Assembly (NCBI GenBank): GCA_963840425.1
Contig: CAWIYZ010000007.1
Coordinates: forward strand, 92,281-156,280
Source: CADEFX01 sp963840425
Lineage (GTDB): Bacteria; Pseudomonadota; Alphaproteobacteria; Rhizobiales; Hyphomicrobiaceae
DNA: 64,000 nucleotides
Direction of reading: 5' to 3'
A program made the translations under genes and the position numbers. The first letter of the stretch is position 1. Each line of letters starts with the position of its first letter. The notes under the pieces were generated by a model that did no database searches, was not told where the DNA came from, and saw only the letters and a list, made by a program, of their open reading frames with translations. Of the stretch, positions 9,250 through 19,153 are shown piece by piece.

Positions 9250-10463
9250 GCTCGTATCTCCTTGAGCTGGGGCGAGGCGTGCGCTCGCAGTGCGCGCAGC
9301 GTATGGCTCGCAATCATTAGCTCCTCGTCGGTGGGAATGACGTAGCAGGCGACACGCGATCCCTTGGCCGAGATCCGCGTCGCGCCTCGGGCATTGGCGG
9401 CCGTGTCGAGATCCAGGCCGAGCCACGACAAGCGCCGTATCACCGCCTCCCGAATGGCTGGCGCGTTCTCCCCGATGCCTGCGGTGAACACGAAGCCATC
9501 GATGCCGCCCATGGCGGCTGCGAGCATTCCCGCAAAGAGTGAGATCCGGTACACGAAATAGTCCAGCGCCAACCTCGCGTGGGCATCCGAGCTGGCGAGC
9601 AGCTCTCTTACGTCGTTGCTGATGCCCGAAAGGCCCTTGAGACCGCATTCGTTGTAGAGAAAGCGTTCGATGGCCTTTGCGCTCATTCCCTTCTCGGACA
9701 TCAGGTAGAGCACAACGCCTGGATCGAGCTGGCCCGGGCGTGTGCCCATGGGCAGACCATCAAGCGCGGTGAAGCCCATCGTGCTTTCCACGCTCCTGCC
9801 GCCCACGATGGCGCACATCGAGGCCCCGCTGCCGAGATGAGCTACGACGACCCGGCCCGCTGCAATCTCGGGCGCGATCTCGCCCAGACGTCTCGCGATG
9901 TACTCGTAGGAGAGGCCGTGAAATCCGTAGCGGCGTACGCCCTCCACATAGAGCTGCTCTGGAATAGCAAAGCGGTCCGCGACGGCCGGATGGCTTCTAT
10001 GGAAAGACGTGTCGAAGCAGGCGACCTGCAACACATGCGGCTGCCGCTCCAGGACCACCCGAATTGGCCCGAGATTGTTGGGTTGGTGGAGGGGCGCCAG
10101 CGGAACGAAGCGTTCGAGCCGATCCAGCACCGCGTCATTGACGATGGTCGGCTCGCTGTAGTCAGGTCCGCCGTGCACCACCCGATGGCCGATAGCCACA
10201 GGCAGCTTTCCGCCGAGCTGGTTGCGCAAGAATGCGATGACCTCGTTGAGCGCCGCCGGAACGTCGCTTACTTGCGCGGCAGGCGGCGTGTCATCGAGGA
10301 TGGTCTCTCCCCTGGCGTCCCTGGCCACCAGTCGGGGACGCGTGCCGATGCCTTCGACCTGTCCCTTCAAATGCCGCTCGAGCCGATCGGCAGTGCCAAC
10401 AGCAAACAGCTGGAACTTGATGCTCGAGCTGCCGGCGTTGAGCACAAGGATGGTTTCGGTCAC
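9246..10463 (-). CDS. ackA: Acetate kinase
   Basis: Acetate/propionate kinase of 405 residues, interconverting acetate plus ATP and acetyl phosphate. The signature VLNAGSSSIKFQLF at residues 7-20, GHRVVHGGPDYSEP, FDTSFH and FTAGIGENAPAIRE are all present. It starts with GTG at 10463, three bases after the pta stop, and its own stop overlaps the fabI start. With Pta it forms the reversible acetyl-CoA to acetate route. Lying beside ketone-body and PHB genes, it probably balances acetyl-CoA during polymer turnover (inference). Confidence 0.93.
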   Translation of the reverse strand: MTETILVLNAGSSSIKFQLFAVGTADRLERHLKGQVEGIGTRPRLVARDARGETILDDTPPAAQVSDVPAALNEVIAFLRNQLGGKLPVAIGHRVVHGGPDYSEPTIVNDAVLDRLERFVPLAPLHQPNNLGPIRVVLERQPHVLQVACFDTSFHRSHPAVADRFAIPEQLYVEGVRRYGFHGLSYEYIARRLGEIAPEIAAGRVVVAHLGSGASMCAIVGGRSVESTMGFTALDGLPMGTRPGQLDPGVVLYLMSEKGMSAKAIERFLYNECGLKGLSGISNDVRELLASSDAHARLALDYFVYRISLFAGMLAAAMGGIDGFVFTAGIGENAPAIREAVIRRLSWLGLDLDTAANARGATRISAKGSRVACYVIPTDEELMIASHTLRALRAHASPQLKEIRA

Positions 10464-10466
10464 GGC

Positions 10467-11430
10467 TCAGGCCCTGATTGGCTCTTTCGCCCTACGGCTA
10501 TGCGCGAGAAGCGCGGCCACGGCGCAAGACGCCATGCGCGTGCGCACATTGTCGGCGCGCGAGGTCAATATGACGGGCACTCTTGCGCCGAGCACGATTC
10601 CGGCGGCATCGGCCCCGGAGAGAAATGTCAAGTTCTTGGCGAGCATGTTGCCGGCTTCCAGGTCCGGCACGACCAGGATCTGTGCCTGGCCGGCGACCGG
10701 CGACTTGATGCCCTTGATACGCGCCGCTTCCGGACTGATCGCGTTGTCGAAAGCAAGCGGGCCATCCAATTCACCGCCCGTGATCTGGCCGCGATCCGCC
10801 ATCTTGCAGAGCGCGGCTGCCTCGATTGTCGAGGGAATTCTCGGGCGTCACCGTTTCGACGGCTGACAGTATGGCGACCTTCGGCACGCCGAGCCCCAAA
10901 CCGGCATAGAGATCGATGGCGTTCTGGATGATGTCGCGCTTGGCAAGAAGATCAGGCGCGATGTTCACAGCCGCATCCGTGATGAACAACGTCTGCCCAT
11001 GGGTTGGAACGTCCATGACGAAGACGTGGCTGATGCGCCGCCCTGTACGAAGTCCCGTCTCCCGTTTCGTGACCGCGCTCAAAAGCTCGTCCGAATGGAG
11101 GCTTCCTTTCATCAACAGCTCGGCTTTGCCTGCACGGACGAGCTCGACCGCTTTCTCTGCTGCCCCCTGACTATGCGGAACATCGATGATTTCGAGGCCT
11201 TCAATGCTCAGCCCGAGGGACTTCGCGACGGTACGAATTCGCTCCTTCGGTCCGACGAGTATCGGAGCAATGATCCCGGCCTCTGCCGCTTCCAGTGTTC
11301 CCCGAAGCGATGTCTCGTCACACGGATGCGCAACAGCGGTCGCAAGCGCCGGCAGGCCCTTTGTCGCGGCGATAAGGCGCTCGTATTTCTGGTGTGGGTG
11401 GAGCTGGGAGACGACAGCTTTTCTCGTCAT
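10467..11430 (-). pseudogene. pta: Phosphate acetyltransferase (Pta/Ptb family), one frameshift
   Basis: Phosphate acetyl- or butyryl-transferase of the short PTA_PTB type. The N-terminal part includes LIAATKGLPALATAVAHPCDE and GLRTGRRISHVFVMDVPTHGQTLFITDAAVNIAPDLLAKRDI. The frame changes near 10833, and the C-terminal part (KMADRGQITGGELDGPLAFDNAIS, DAAGIVLGARVPVILTSRAD) continues in the next frame to 10467. The two halves join cleanly, so one base is missing or extra. The start ATG is at 11430. It is directly followed by ackA. Acetyl versus butyryl specificity cannot be decided from sequence. Confidence 0.85.
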
Positions 11431-11476
11431 GCTGATGGTCCTCTCCTGAGTCGGATGCAAAAAACGATTGTCCCCG

Positions 11477-11905
11477 TCACCACTTGAGGAAAAGTCCGAC
11501 CTCTCCCGGCATGCCGTCGGGAAAGCTGATGATCTCGGCGTGTAGTTTGTATCCGAGCGGATGCAGCTCCTTCTGATAGAATTCGTAGGCCTGCTTTGCG
11601 AAGCCTTCGAGCGTGCTCGGCCACTCTGGGTCCGCAATGTTGATCCGTCGGCCGCTATCCGTGCAAAACGAGCAAGGGAAGGTCAGCGCTTGTACCTGGT
11701 GTTGGCCTTGCTCGGCAGCGATGCGGACGGCCCTGTTGATGCGATCGATGGCTTCGGGATGAATCCCGCGCGACATAAATGCTTCGCGCAGCTCCCGCTT
11801 CTGTTGTTCCTTTTGGCGCTTGGCTTGCCGCTCCTCCTCCATTTTTGCGATCTCGGCATCGGAGGCGATTTCATTGAGATCGTTGGGGCGTAAGAGACCT
11901 GCCAT
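11477..11905 (-). CDS. Conserved hypothetical protein of the DUF3141-pta-ackA cluster
   Basis: Protein of about 142 residues with no function I can name. The first third is a highly charged helix (EIAKMEEERQAKRQKEQQK) likely to form a coiled coil. The second half has a PCSFCTDSGRR segment with a CxxC pair and ends GEVGLFLKW. The ATG at 11905 follows GAAGGGCAAAGG; a GTG start at 11959 would overlap the upstream gene. Position between the PhaC-like gene and pta suggests a role connected to acyl-CoA or polymer metabolism, which is inference from context only. Confidence 0.65.
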   Translation of the reverse strand: MAGLLRPNDLNEIASDAEIAKMEEERQAKRQKEQQKRELREAFMSRGIHPEAIDRINRAVRIAAEQGQHQVQALTFPCSFCTDSGRRINIADPEWPSTLEGFAKQAYEFYQKELHPLGYKLHAEIISFPDGMPGEVGLFLKW

Positions 11906-11955
11906 TTGCCTTTGCCCTTCGGTTTTCACGCTACTCGGTCGGAGCCGCAGTGGGC

Positions 11956-14295
11956 TCACGCGTGCTTTGAAGTCTTGGCCGCATGGGAGCGCACCGAGCG
12001 AGCAGCGCCAAAATGTGCTTTTTGCGCGTCGGGTTCGACACTGCTCTCAAACAGAGCCTCGATCTCGGCTAGGCGGGCTTTGGCCACGTTGGTGGTTGTT
12101 CCGACGACGTCGAGCAACTGACGCAGGTTGCGCCCTATGCGAGAGGCGAGATCAGGGTCTCGAGCGAGCATGAGGGGGATCGCCTCTACCGCGCGGCGCT
12201 CATCGAGCAGCAACATGAAGAACTGCTCGCGCGCCACCCTCTTGAATTCTGCAAGAGTAAGGTCCTTTCCCGCCTCCTCCCGCAAGCGCCGAAGGAAATT
12301 GAAACCGCGCTCATCAACCCGGTTTTCCGGCATGCGAATGTAGAAGAGTGCGCGCAGCGCTGCCTCGCGCGGCCCTCCTCTGAGGATATTGCCTTTCAGC
12401 TCGTCGATGCGTCGGGCAACCAAAGCCAGATTTGCAGGGTCCCGTCCGGGTCTGCGGCGCGGGCTCGCATCCGAAGCCTTGAGGCCAACCATCGCTTGCA
12501 CCAGTGGCGATCCGTACACCGCATCGAACCACACCTCGGACGCGTGATCGCGCATGTCGCGATAGCCATCCAAGGATGCCTCGATCCAGTCCGCGACTTG
12601 GTCCTGCGCTTGCCAGAACGTGTTCTCCTTCGAGACCGGCTGGCGGTTCTCGCGCACGTCCTCGACAAACGACAGCAGCGGCCGCATCAACGGATTGGTG
12701 TGTGAGAACATCTCGTATTGCAGGCGCAGCGGATGAAATTGACGCATCCACTTGGCATAGCCTTCGTTGGCCCAACTTCGAACCCACGGCTGAACAAACG
12801 TGCGATAGAGGCCAAGGTTGATCTCCGACACACGGGCAACCGTGGCGAATTTCCGGTCATCCTCCTCGCTGTTGCCACCCAGCGCCCGGATATCGTCAAG
12901 GGTTCTGGCTTCGAAGTGAACGAGATAGTTGCCGCCGATCAGATCGGCAGACGCATCCTCCTGGTCCTTTGGCATCATGACTGCCTCATAGAGGCCCGGC
13001 GGGAGCACGTCGATGAGATCGATGTTGCTTGCGAACTCGTCGTGCTCTTTCTTGGCGACCGAGCCCGAGACGAAAATGCCGAGATGCCCAATCGACTCGT
13101 GAACGGCATAAACAATGGTTTGACCATGCGCCCGTATGTCGTCGACGCTCGCGTAGAGATCGAGGATCCAATGCAACGCTTGCTGTGGAGGCGTGATGTT
13201 GTCCGCTTTCGAGCAGAAGACGACGATGGGCGAGCGTATGTTGCGCAGGTCGAGGCGCGAGCCATCCGCCGCGGAAATCTCCGCCGTAGCTAGCTTGTTG
13301 CCGACGAACAGCTCATCGACGATGAATTGTATTTCCGCGGCGTTGAGCAGGACATGGGCGCCCCACCACTGCTCGAATTCGAGATAGCGCGGCGCCTCGG
13401 TGTCGATCTTGGCGTATAGGTTGTGATGCTTCGTCCAGAATGTGTTGGCTGGATTGAGGTTCTCGAAATTGCTGACGAGCCATGCGCCGTCGAACTTGCC
13501 GTTGCCGAGGTCGCTCATCATGGCGGTCAGCCAGCTGCCGCCGAGCAGCCCGCCGGTGTATCGCATGGGGTTCTGTCCATGCACACCGGCCCAGTAGGAT
13601 AGCGGCGAGCCGGCGACGATGATGGGGCCGAAAAGCTCGGGCCGCATGGCTGCAACCAGCATCACCGCCCAACCGGCCTGGCAATTGCCGATGACCGCGG
13701 GCTTGCCCTCGGCTTCGGGATGGAGCGCGATTACGTGCTCGAAAAATTTGGCCTGCGCGCGCGCGATGTCCTCGATGGTCTGGCCGGATACCGGATCGGG
13801 CAGGAACCCGATGAAGTAGCAGGGATGGCCTGCCTTGAAGGCAACGCCGATTTCACTGTCCGGCTTGAAGCCGCCAATTCCAGGTCCGTGGCCGGCGCGA
13901 GGATCGACAATGACGAACGGGCGCTTGGTCGCATCGGTCCGGATGTTGTCGGGCGGCACGACGCGCACCAGAACGTAGTTCACCGGACGCGGCAGCTTGC
14001 GGCCGTCCATCAAGAGCTCACAGCCGAACTTCAGGACGTGCGGCGCGGATTTTGCTGCATGCTCCTGATATCGCTCGCTCCGCTGCTGCATCACGTCGAG
14101 AAGCAGGAACCCCCGCTGGCTCGCGTCAATCCAGTAAGCCCAGCTGTCTTGAATCCAATGAGCGCCCCATCGGGCAAGAACTGGGTCAAGACCCGTCGAG
14201 ATAGGCGAATTGGCTATGTCCAGCTTCACGAAATGTCCCCTCGCAGCTGCAACCTCATGTTGGTTACCGTGCGCCCGAGAGCCAATGGTGGCCAT
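11956..14295 (-). CDS. DUF3141 family protein, PHA-synthase/depolymerase-like alpha/beta hydrolase
   Basis: Large alpha/beta-hydrolase-fold protein (about 780 residues). The nucleophile elbow is VIGNCQAGW, placing Cys at about residue 205; a cysteine nucleophile is characteristic of PhaC-type PHA synthases rather than of serine hydrolases. The likely acid is Asp in SKADNITPP (about 365) and the likely base His in SIGHLGIF (about 404). The C-terminal 350 residues are specific to DUF3141. The start is uncertain: ATG at 14295, or GTG at 14379. It heads the cluster containing pta, ackA, fabI and bdhA, so a function in hydroxyalkanoate polymer or thioester chemistry is plausible but untested. Confidence 0.82.
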   Translation of the reverse strand: MATIGSRAHGNQHEVAAARGHFVKLDIANSPISTGLDPVLARWGAHWIQDSWAYWIDASQRGFLLLDVMQQRSERYQEHAAKSAPHVLKFGCELLMDGRKLPRPVNYVLVRVVPPDNIRTDATKRPFVIVDPRAGHGPGIGGFKPDSEIGVAFKAGHPCYFIGFLPDPVSGQTIEDIARAQAKFFEHVIALHPEAEGKPAVIGNCQAGWAVMLVAAMRPELFGPIIVAGSPLSYWAGVHGQNPMRYTGGLLGGSWLTAMMSDLGNGKFDGAWLVSNFENLNPANTFWTKHHNLYAKIDTEAPRYLEFEQWWGAHVLLNAAEIQFIVDELFVGNKLATAEISAADGSRLDLRNIRSPIVVFCSKADNITPPQQALHWILDLYASVDDIRAHGQTIVYAVHESIGHLGIFVSGSVAKKEHDEFASNIDLIDVLPPGLYEAVMMPKDQEDASADLIGGNYLVHFEARTLDDIRALGGNSEEDDRKFATVARVSEINLGLYRTFVQPWVRSWANEGYAKWMRQFHPLRLQYEMFSHTNPLMRPLLSFVEDVRENRQPVSKENTFWQAQDQVADWIEASLDGYRDMRDHASEVWFDAVYGSPLVQAMVGLKASDASPRRRPGRDPANLALVARRIDELKGNILRGGPREAALRALFYIRMPENRVDERGFNFLRRLREEAGKDLTLAEFKRVAREQFFMLLLDERRAVEAIPLMLARDPDLASRIGRNLRQLLDVVGTTTNVAKARLAEIEALFESSVEPDAQKAHFGAARSVRSHAAKTSKHA

Positions 14296-14481
14296 CAGCG
14301 TTTTTACCGGTTCTTGCGACGGGTAACGCCCCAATCCAGAGGTAGTGCACTTTGGGTGCACTTTGGCACCTCGCGGCACAGACGCATGGAACTCGATGGC
14401 CGGTGCCCGGCTCGCTCCGGCGCAGAAGCCGGCGCGCCCGTGGGGCGCCTCACCAGTGCGGTAAATGTGGGCTGGGCGTTC

Positions 14482-15048
14482 CTACATCCAACCGCGAGGA
14501 TTTGCTGGATCTTGGGCAGTCAGCCACAACGTCACATGCATCACGCCCCCATCACTATCCTGGCGCATGGGCAAGCCGCTGCGGCGAAAAACTCTGAGCA
14601 TAGGATGGTTTTCAGCGAGCACATCGGCATTCAAAAGCGATACGCCATTGTCGCCAGCGATGCGCACGAGGTGGCGCAAGAGAATTTGCGCAAGGCCGCG
14701 TCCCTGATAGTCCTCTGCGGTTGTGAAAGCCACTTCTGCTGAACGGCGCGGACAGCGGGCGTTGCTTACAATGTAGCGTCCACCGCCAATGACGATATCC
14801 TCATTTCCGTTCTTCGTCGTAACGATCAAAGCCACTACGCGATCGAAATCGACGTCGGTAAATTGCGTGAGCTCCTCCGTCGTCAGCTCCTTCTTATGGT
14901 GGAAGAAGCGCGTATAAATCGCATCGCGGCTCAGTTTGTTGTACGCTTTGAGCACGCCATCGTCGTCGTCGCAGCGGATCGCGCGCACTGAGACCGGAGT
15001 TCCGTCCCTGAGGTTTTCAGCTGCGATGTAATTTCGAGGATTGGTCAC
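14482..15048 (-). CDS. GNAT family N-acetyltransferase
   Basis: Acyltransferase of 188 residues with the GNAT acetyl-CoA-binding motif QGRGLAQILLRHL beginning at about residue 115. The opening resembles GNAT domains associated with Pat-type protein lysine acetyltransferases (RDAIYTRFFHHKKELTTEEL is typical of that group). No cyclic-nucleotide or CoA-ligase domain is attached. It is transcribed toward the acetate cluster, so acetylation of a metabolic enzyme such as an acyl-CoA synthetase is an attractive but unproven role. The frame is intact. Confidence 0.82.
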   Translation of the reverse strand: MTNPRNYIAAENLRDGTPVSVRAIRCDDDDGVLKAYNKLSRDAIYTRFFHHKKELTTEELTQFTDVDFDRVVALIVTTKNGNEDIVIGGGRYIVSNARCPRRSAEVAFTTAEDYQGRGLAQILLRHLVRIAGDNGVSLLNADVLAENHPMLRVFRRSGLPMRQDSDGGVMHVTLWLTAQDPANPRGWM

Positions 15049-15079
15049 ATTGCAGTGTCCAAGCAGTCCAATGGCGCCC

Positions 15080-15343
15080 TCAACGTCGCGCGCGTTTGGC
15101 TACTTCGTTGGCTGACACCTCACCGGCGGCAACCAAGGCGTTGACACAAGCTCGCGACAGCTTGCGTTGGTTGGCGCGCATGCAACGGCGGACTCCGCGT
15201 CCGTCCGGGTCGTGCTGGCTGCAATGCGCCATATAGTCGTTGGCGCAGCCCATCTCCACGCGGCCATCAACGGCTGAGGCCGGGGTCGGCACGAAGAGTG
15301 AGGTAGCCAGGATCAGAGTTCCAACAAGCATATAGGTCTGCAT
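15080..15343 (-). CDS. Secreted cysteine-rich protein (Cys-rich GLG1-type repeat)
   Basis: Small exported protein of 87 residues. The signal peptide MQTYMLVGTLILATSLF ends near PASA. The mature part has four cysteines spaced as in the Cys-rich FGFR/GLG1 repeat (CANDYMAHC, then RRCMRANQRKLSRAC). Short single-repeat members of this family are common in Hyphomicrobiales; their role is unknown. The start at 15343 is chosen because it gives a clean signal peptide. Confidence 0.7.
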   Translation of the reverse strand: MQTYMLVGTLILATSLFVPTPASAVDGRVEMGCANDYMAHCSQHDPDGRGVRRCMRANQRKLSRACVNALVAAGEVSANEVAKRARR

Positions 15344-15637
15344 CAAGTTGCCTCCTGCAGCGGCACGATGGCGAGGTGAAGCGCCGCAACAACGCCCGGC
15401 GCGGCAGGCACGGTGACCAGCCACAGCCAGCCTGTGCTGAGATCGTGCCGATGCCTATCAGGGGACTGCCTGATGTTGGGCGATTGAACCCCTTATCCGG
15501 GGAAAACGTGGCTGCTCTGTCGGCTGTGCGCTTCTAAGTTGCCTGCGCAGGGCGCTGCGAACGCTTGCACGGACTTTCGGCAAAGTGAATTGTAGCCAAC
15601 GCCGACTGCGCACGAACGCGAGAGCCCTCACCGGCAG
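15344..15637. other. Intergenic region
   Basis: About 290 bases with no supported gene. A short CCCC/GGGG hairpin lies near 15489-15502 but lacks a strong T run, so I do not call a terminator. The promoter of the Cys-rich protein should lie near the left side. Confidence 0.4.
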
Positions 15638-16748
15638 CTAAGCTTCCGTGTGGCTCTTCTCGCCGGCAGCTTCACTCTCTTGCATCCACGCCTTGAACAA
15701 TTCCCACGCAACAGACAGAACAATTGGCCCGACAAATAGCCCGATTATTCCGTAGGCAATGATGCCGCCCACCACGCCCAGTACGATCACCAGCATCGGC
15801 GTAGTCAGCCCGCGCGCCATGAGAATAGGTCTGAGAATATTATCCATCACACCGACCACAACCATGTAGAGAGTGAAAATCAGGGCATGGACCGTCTCCA
15901 TGGTCGTCCAGCTCCAGATCACAATCGGTATGAGCAGGATCCCTGGTCCTACCTGGGCGATGGCCAACAGTAGGGCCAGAAAAGCGAAGACGCCTGCGGC
16001 GGGAACGCCTGCGGCCAGGAACCCCACGCCGGCGAGAATCGACTGCAATAGCGCGATGCCGACAACGCCGCGCGAGACGTTACGCACCGTTGCCCCGGCC
16101 AATTGCACCATGTCTTCGCCGCGATCGCTCAGCACCCGGCGTGACAGCGCGCGAAGCGCGTCGACAATGCGCGGCCCTGGGCAAAACAAGAAACCGGCGA
16201 CTATGATCGAGGCCACGAACTCGAGAAGGCCCAGTCCAATATCCTCGGCGATGCTGAGCAATTTGGCAGCGATTGGTTTCAGGTGCGGCGCGATCTGGAC
16301 CAACATTGCTCCAATATTCGTAGCAGCCAGAAGTCCACAGCCGGTGGACGTGCTCCCCGATCAACGGCCAGTCCTTGATGGTTGCGGGAGGCTGAGGAAC
16401 TGAAAACAATCCGGCGTCGAGCTGTTGCATCAGGGATCCAACACCGCCGGCCAGGCCGAAGCCGAGCCATGTCACGGGGCCGACGACGATCAGCAAGCAT
16501 AGCGACGTGATGAGCGCTGCGGCCAACCGGCGGCGGCGCGTCAGCCGTGCCAGCCAGTCGAACACCGGGTAAAGTGCGACCGTCAATATCGCACTCCATA
16601 GAACAATGGTCAGGAACGGGGCGATCACCTTCAGTGACCAGTAGCCTACCAAGCCGAGAAGGCCGAGCCGGATTATGAGGTCTACGTGGGTGACGCCGAG
16701 TAGCGTGGGACCAGGGCCATCGCCCTTCACTTCGGCCATCGTGTTCAA
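15638..16748 (-). pseudogene. AI-2E transporter / PerM family membrane protein, one frameshift
   Basis: Multi-spanning membrane protein of the AI-2E transporter (PF01594, YdiK/PerM) family. The N-terminal half (LKVIAPFLTIVLWSAILTVALYP, then WLIGEHVHRLW-type region) reads from 16748 to about 16320. The frame then shifts by one base and the C-terminal half continues (NIGAMLVQIAPHL, later GVMDNILRPILMARGLTTPM, which is the family signature). With a single-base correction the protein would be about 369 residues with eight membrane helices. Members export or exchange small solutes; most have no assigned substrate. Confidence 0.82.
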
Positions 16749-17014
16749 CTCAGGCTGCGATACGCCTTACTATTCCTTGGCCGAGGTGTCCGATAATTCA
16801 AGCTCACAGCGCCAACGACATTAATGTTGGATGCGCGGGGCCTTGCTCCGGCAACAGCAATGATCGACAGCATCGGTGGCGAACGTCTCGTCTCAGAATC
16901 TAATCCAAGCGTGCTGGGATGGCTGCGCGCCGCCTGCAATTGTGCCGCCAAGTAGCACCCACCCAGGAGGATGATCAGCCCAACCGCATGGATCCACTGC
17001 CGCTCGAAGATCAA
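16745..17014 (-). CDS. Small hypothetical membrane-anchored protein
   Basis: An 89-codon frame whose stop overlaps the start of the PerM-like gene by four bases. It begins with a single hydrophobic segment (AVGLIILLGGCYLAAQL) containing a cysteine that could be a lipobox. The remainder is unremarkable. I recognise no family. The overlap with the next gene is the main support; it could still be chance. Confidence 0.35.
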   Translation of the reverse strand: MIFERQWIHAVGLIILLGGCYLAAQLQAARSHPSTLGLDSETRRSPPMLSIIAVAGARPRASNINVVGAVSLNYRTPRPRNSKAYRSLS

Positions 17015-17064
17015 TCTGAGTGGGCGATCATTGAATCTAAGCTTGGCGACACCTGTTGGCGCGT

Positions 17065-18690
17065 CTATTGGCGCGGTCTAGCGCGACTCAGATTTCCTAA
17101 CCCAGGGACGTGTGCGCCCAACGCGGTCCACTGCCGATAGGTCTGGAATTTCAGGCCGAGTTGGTCGTAGTGGACCCTTAAGTACCCGTCCGAACCGCGC
17201 ACAACTGCCTCAGGCCTGACTTTTTGAACTTCCTGCGCCAATACACCGACATAGGCTTGGTTGGAACCGTTGTAGGCAAACCGATAGAATCCAAGGCCGT
17301 TGTCGAGATGACCAAGAAGAACAATGTCGTGCTTGAGCGCGACATCGGACCGGCGTCCACCACCACCGCGCCCGCCACCACGCCCGCCTCCCCGGAACCC
17401 GCCTCCGCCACCTCGGAATCCGGCCGCTCGGGCGCCGCCCCCGCGTCCGCCCATGCTCGGACGGTATGCGTGTCTCTGGACCTGGCGCGCCGGCGAGTGG
17501 GCTCTTGCCTGGGGTCGATGGCTTGCAGCTTTTGGCCTGCTAGCGTGCTGTGACCTTGCGGTATGGCTGGCACTTTTTGCGCTTTTGGCGCGATTGGTGT
17601 GGGCCGCAGACTTTGTCTTCGCTGCAGACTTGGCCTTGCCAGCATGCTTCGTCGGCGTGGCAGCAGGCCTGGCTTTGGCCGCAGCGCCAGCTTTGGCTTT
17701 AGCAGCCGCGCCGGCAGCCGCCGCACCAGCCGCACCAGCAGCCGCCGCCGCGCCAGCTTTCGTCGCCAAGTCGCGGCGTCCGGTCTCTGCCTTGCCGCGA
17801 AATGCGTCGCGAGCAGCCGCGCGGTTGGCATCGCCGAAACGCTGAGCAACATGAGCATCGCGATACGGGACGTTCCCGCGATGGCGGGGATTGTGGTTCC
17901 ATTCTTTGTTGACAATGTTCGTCCGGTTAAACTGTTGTAGCGATTGACATCAATATCGACACGACCACGCCACCAGTCGACATTGCCCCAAATTGCTGCA
18001 CCAATGGCAATGCCTGCTGCCCAGCGCAGTACGCCGCTCCCCGCATAATCCGGGGGATACCAGTAGAACGGCTCATAGTCCGAGTAAGGCCAGTCCCCAT
18101 AGGAAACCCTGGGATCATAGACGGGCACATACATGTAGTCGGGCGTTGAGGAACTCGATGACGATCGCCGGTCCCTTGCCGCCGGTCGCGGGGCCCCCGG
18201 TTGCGGGCGCTGGCGATTTGCTTACTTTCACCTGCTCGGTGCTTTTGAGATTGCCGGAAGCCTCGGCGCGCTGGCGCAAGCCTTGGACCGCCGCCAGGAG
18301 ATCCTCCTGCTGGGAAAGGAACGCGTCGCCCAATCGCTGCGTCCAATCCAGCTTGTCATTCATCATTTGCAGTGATTGCGGCACTGCGGCGAGCGCCTTG
18401 ATACTCGGATCCCATGGCTGCTTTTGCATGGCATCCTCCAAGGCTTGCCCTGAGATGCTAGGATTTTCGCGAGTCCAGCGGGCGGCCTGGACGACCTCGG
18501 TCGGATAGGTCGAGGCCATCAGCATCTGGGACAGCAAAGCATCGGGATGGAGTGCGATTGGAGCAACGAGTTGCTCGAGTTGCGCCTTGCTGAGGGCCGC
18601 CGCTGGCGGCTGCTGGGCGTGAGCCGGTGAAACAAGCGTTACAATGAACGCCGCCAACCAGCACAAACGAACAAAACTTCGAGTGGACAT
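17065..18690 (-). pseudogene. DUF3300 family protein, copy 1, two frameshifts
   Basis: Near-identical relative of the intact gene at 56587-58197, on the opposite strand. It has a signal peptide, then SKAQLEQLVAPIALHPDALLSQMLMASTYP (the DUF3300 opening), ALEDAMQKQPWDPSIKALAAVP, an aromatic YVPVYDPRVSYGDWPYSDY segment, an alanine-lysine-rich linker and a glycine-arginine-rich tract before a C-terminal SDVALKHDIVLLG domain. Comparison with copy 2 places frame changes near 18150 and near 17940. The C-terminal part resembles phage tail-fibre-type self-processing peptidase S74 starts (DVALKHDI...), but I cannot confirm this. Probably an envelope or periplasmic protein. Confidence 0.75.
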
Positions 18691-18928
18691 GAGACCATCG
18701 CCCTGCGTGTCGCCGCACCCGATAGTGCGCGCGACAGGCGCGGGCGAATATTGTGGTTTTCTCCCGAATTCGACTGGGGCAATTACTGAGGCTCCAAATT
18801 GTATTGTCGAAACGACCGCGAGGCTCCGCAGGGACTGATGGATCTCGTTTGGAGCGACCGAAGCAGTCGCCCCAAGAACGTCGTCGAGATCCAATAGAGC
18901 AGGCCGGTCTGGGTCCGCGACTATCTCA
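18691..18928. other. Intergenic region upstream of DUF3300 copy 1
   Basis: About 240 bases with no supported gene; expected to hold the promoter of the DUF3300 gene. Confidence 0.4.
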
Positions 18929-19153
18929 TCACCGGATGCAACGGCCGTTGACGAGACGCAGTCCAGCGGCGCACCGCCGGTAGGAGCGGACAGCGGTGTT
19001 TCGGACGCAGCGACCAGCAACCATTTGATAGCCCACGCCGCATCCCTCGCGGACGGCAACAACCATGTCGTCCGGTTGATGTACGGACGCAAGGGGCATG
19101 GCCTGCACCGATGAAGCCAGGGACAATGCGAAAGCAAGAACGATTGATCTCAT
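18929..19153 (-). CDS. Small secreted GCG-type cysteine protein
   Basis: A 74-residue exported peptide. The signal peptide MRSIVLAFALSLASSVQA is followed by a mature part with the repeated pattern VREGCGVGYQMVAGRCVRN and CAAGLRLVNGRCIR, giving four cysteines in two similar halves. Such GC-G...GRC peptides are common as unannotated small secreted proteins in Bradyrhizobium-like genomes. No function is assigned. Confidence 0.65.
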   Translation of the reverse strand: MRSIVLAFALSLASSVQAMPLASVHQPDDMVVAVREGCGVGYQMVAGRCVRNTAVRSYRRCAAGLRLVNGRCIR

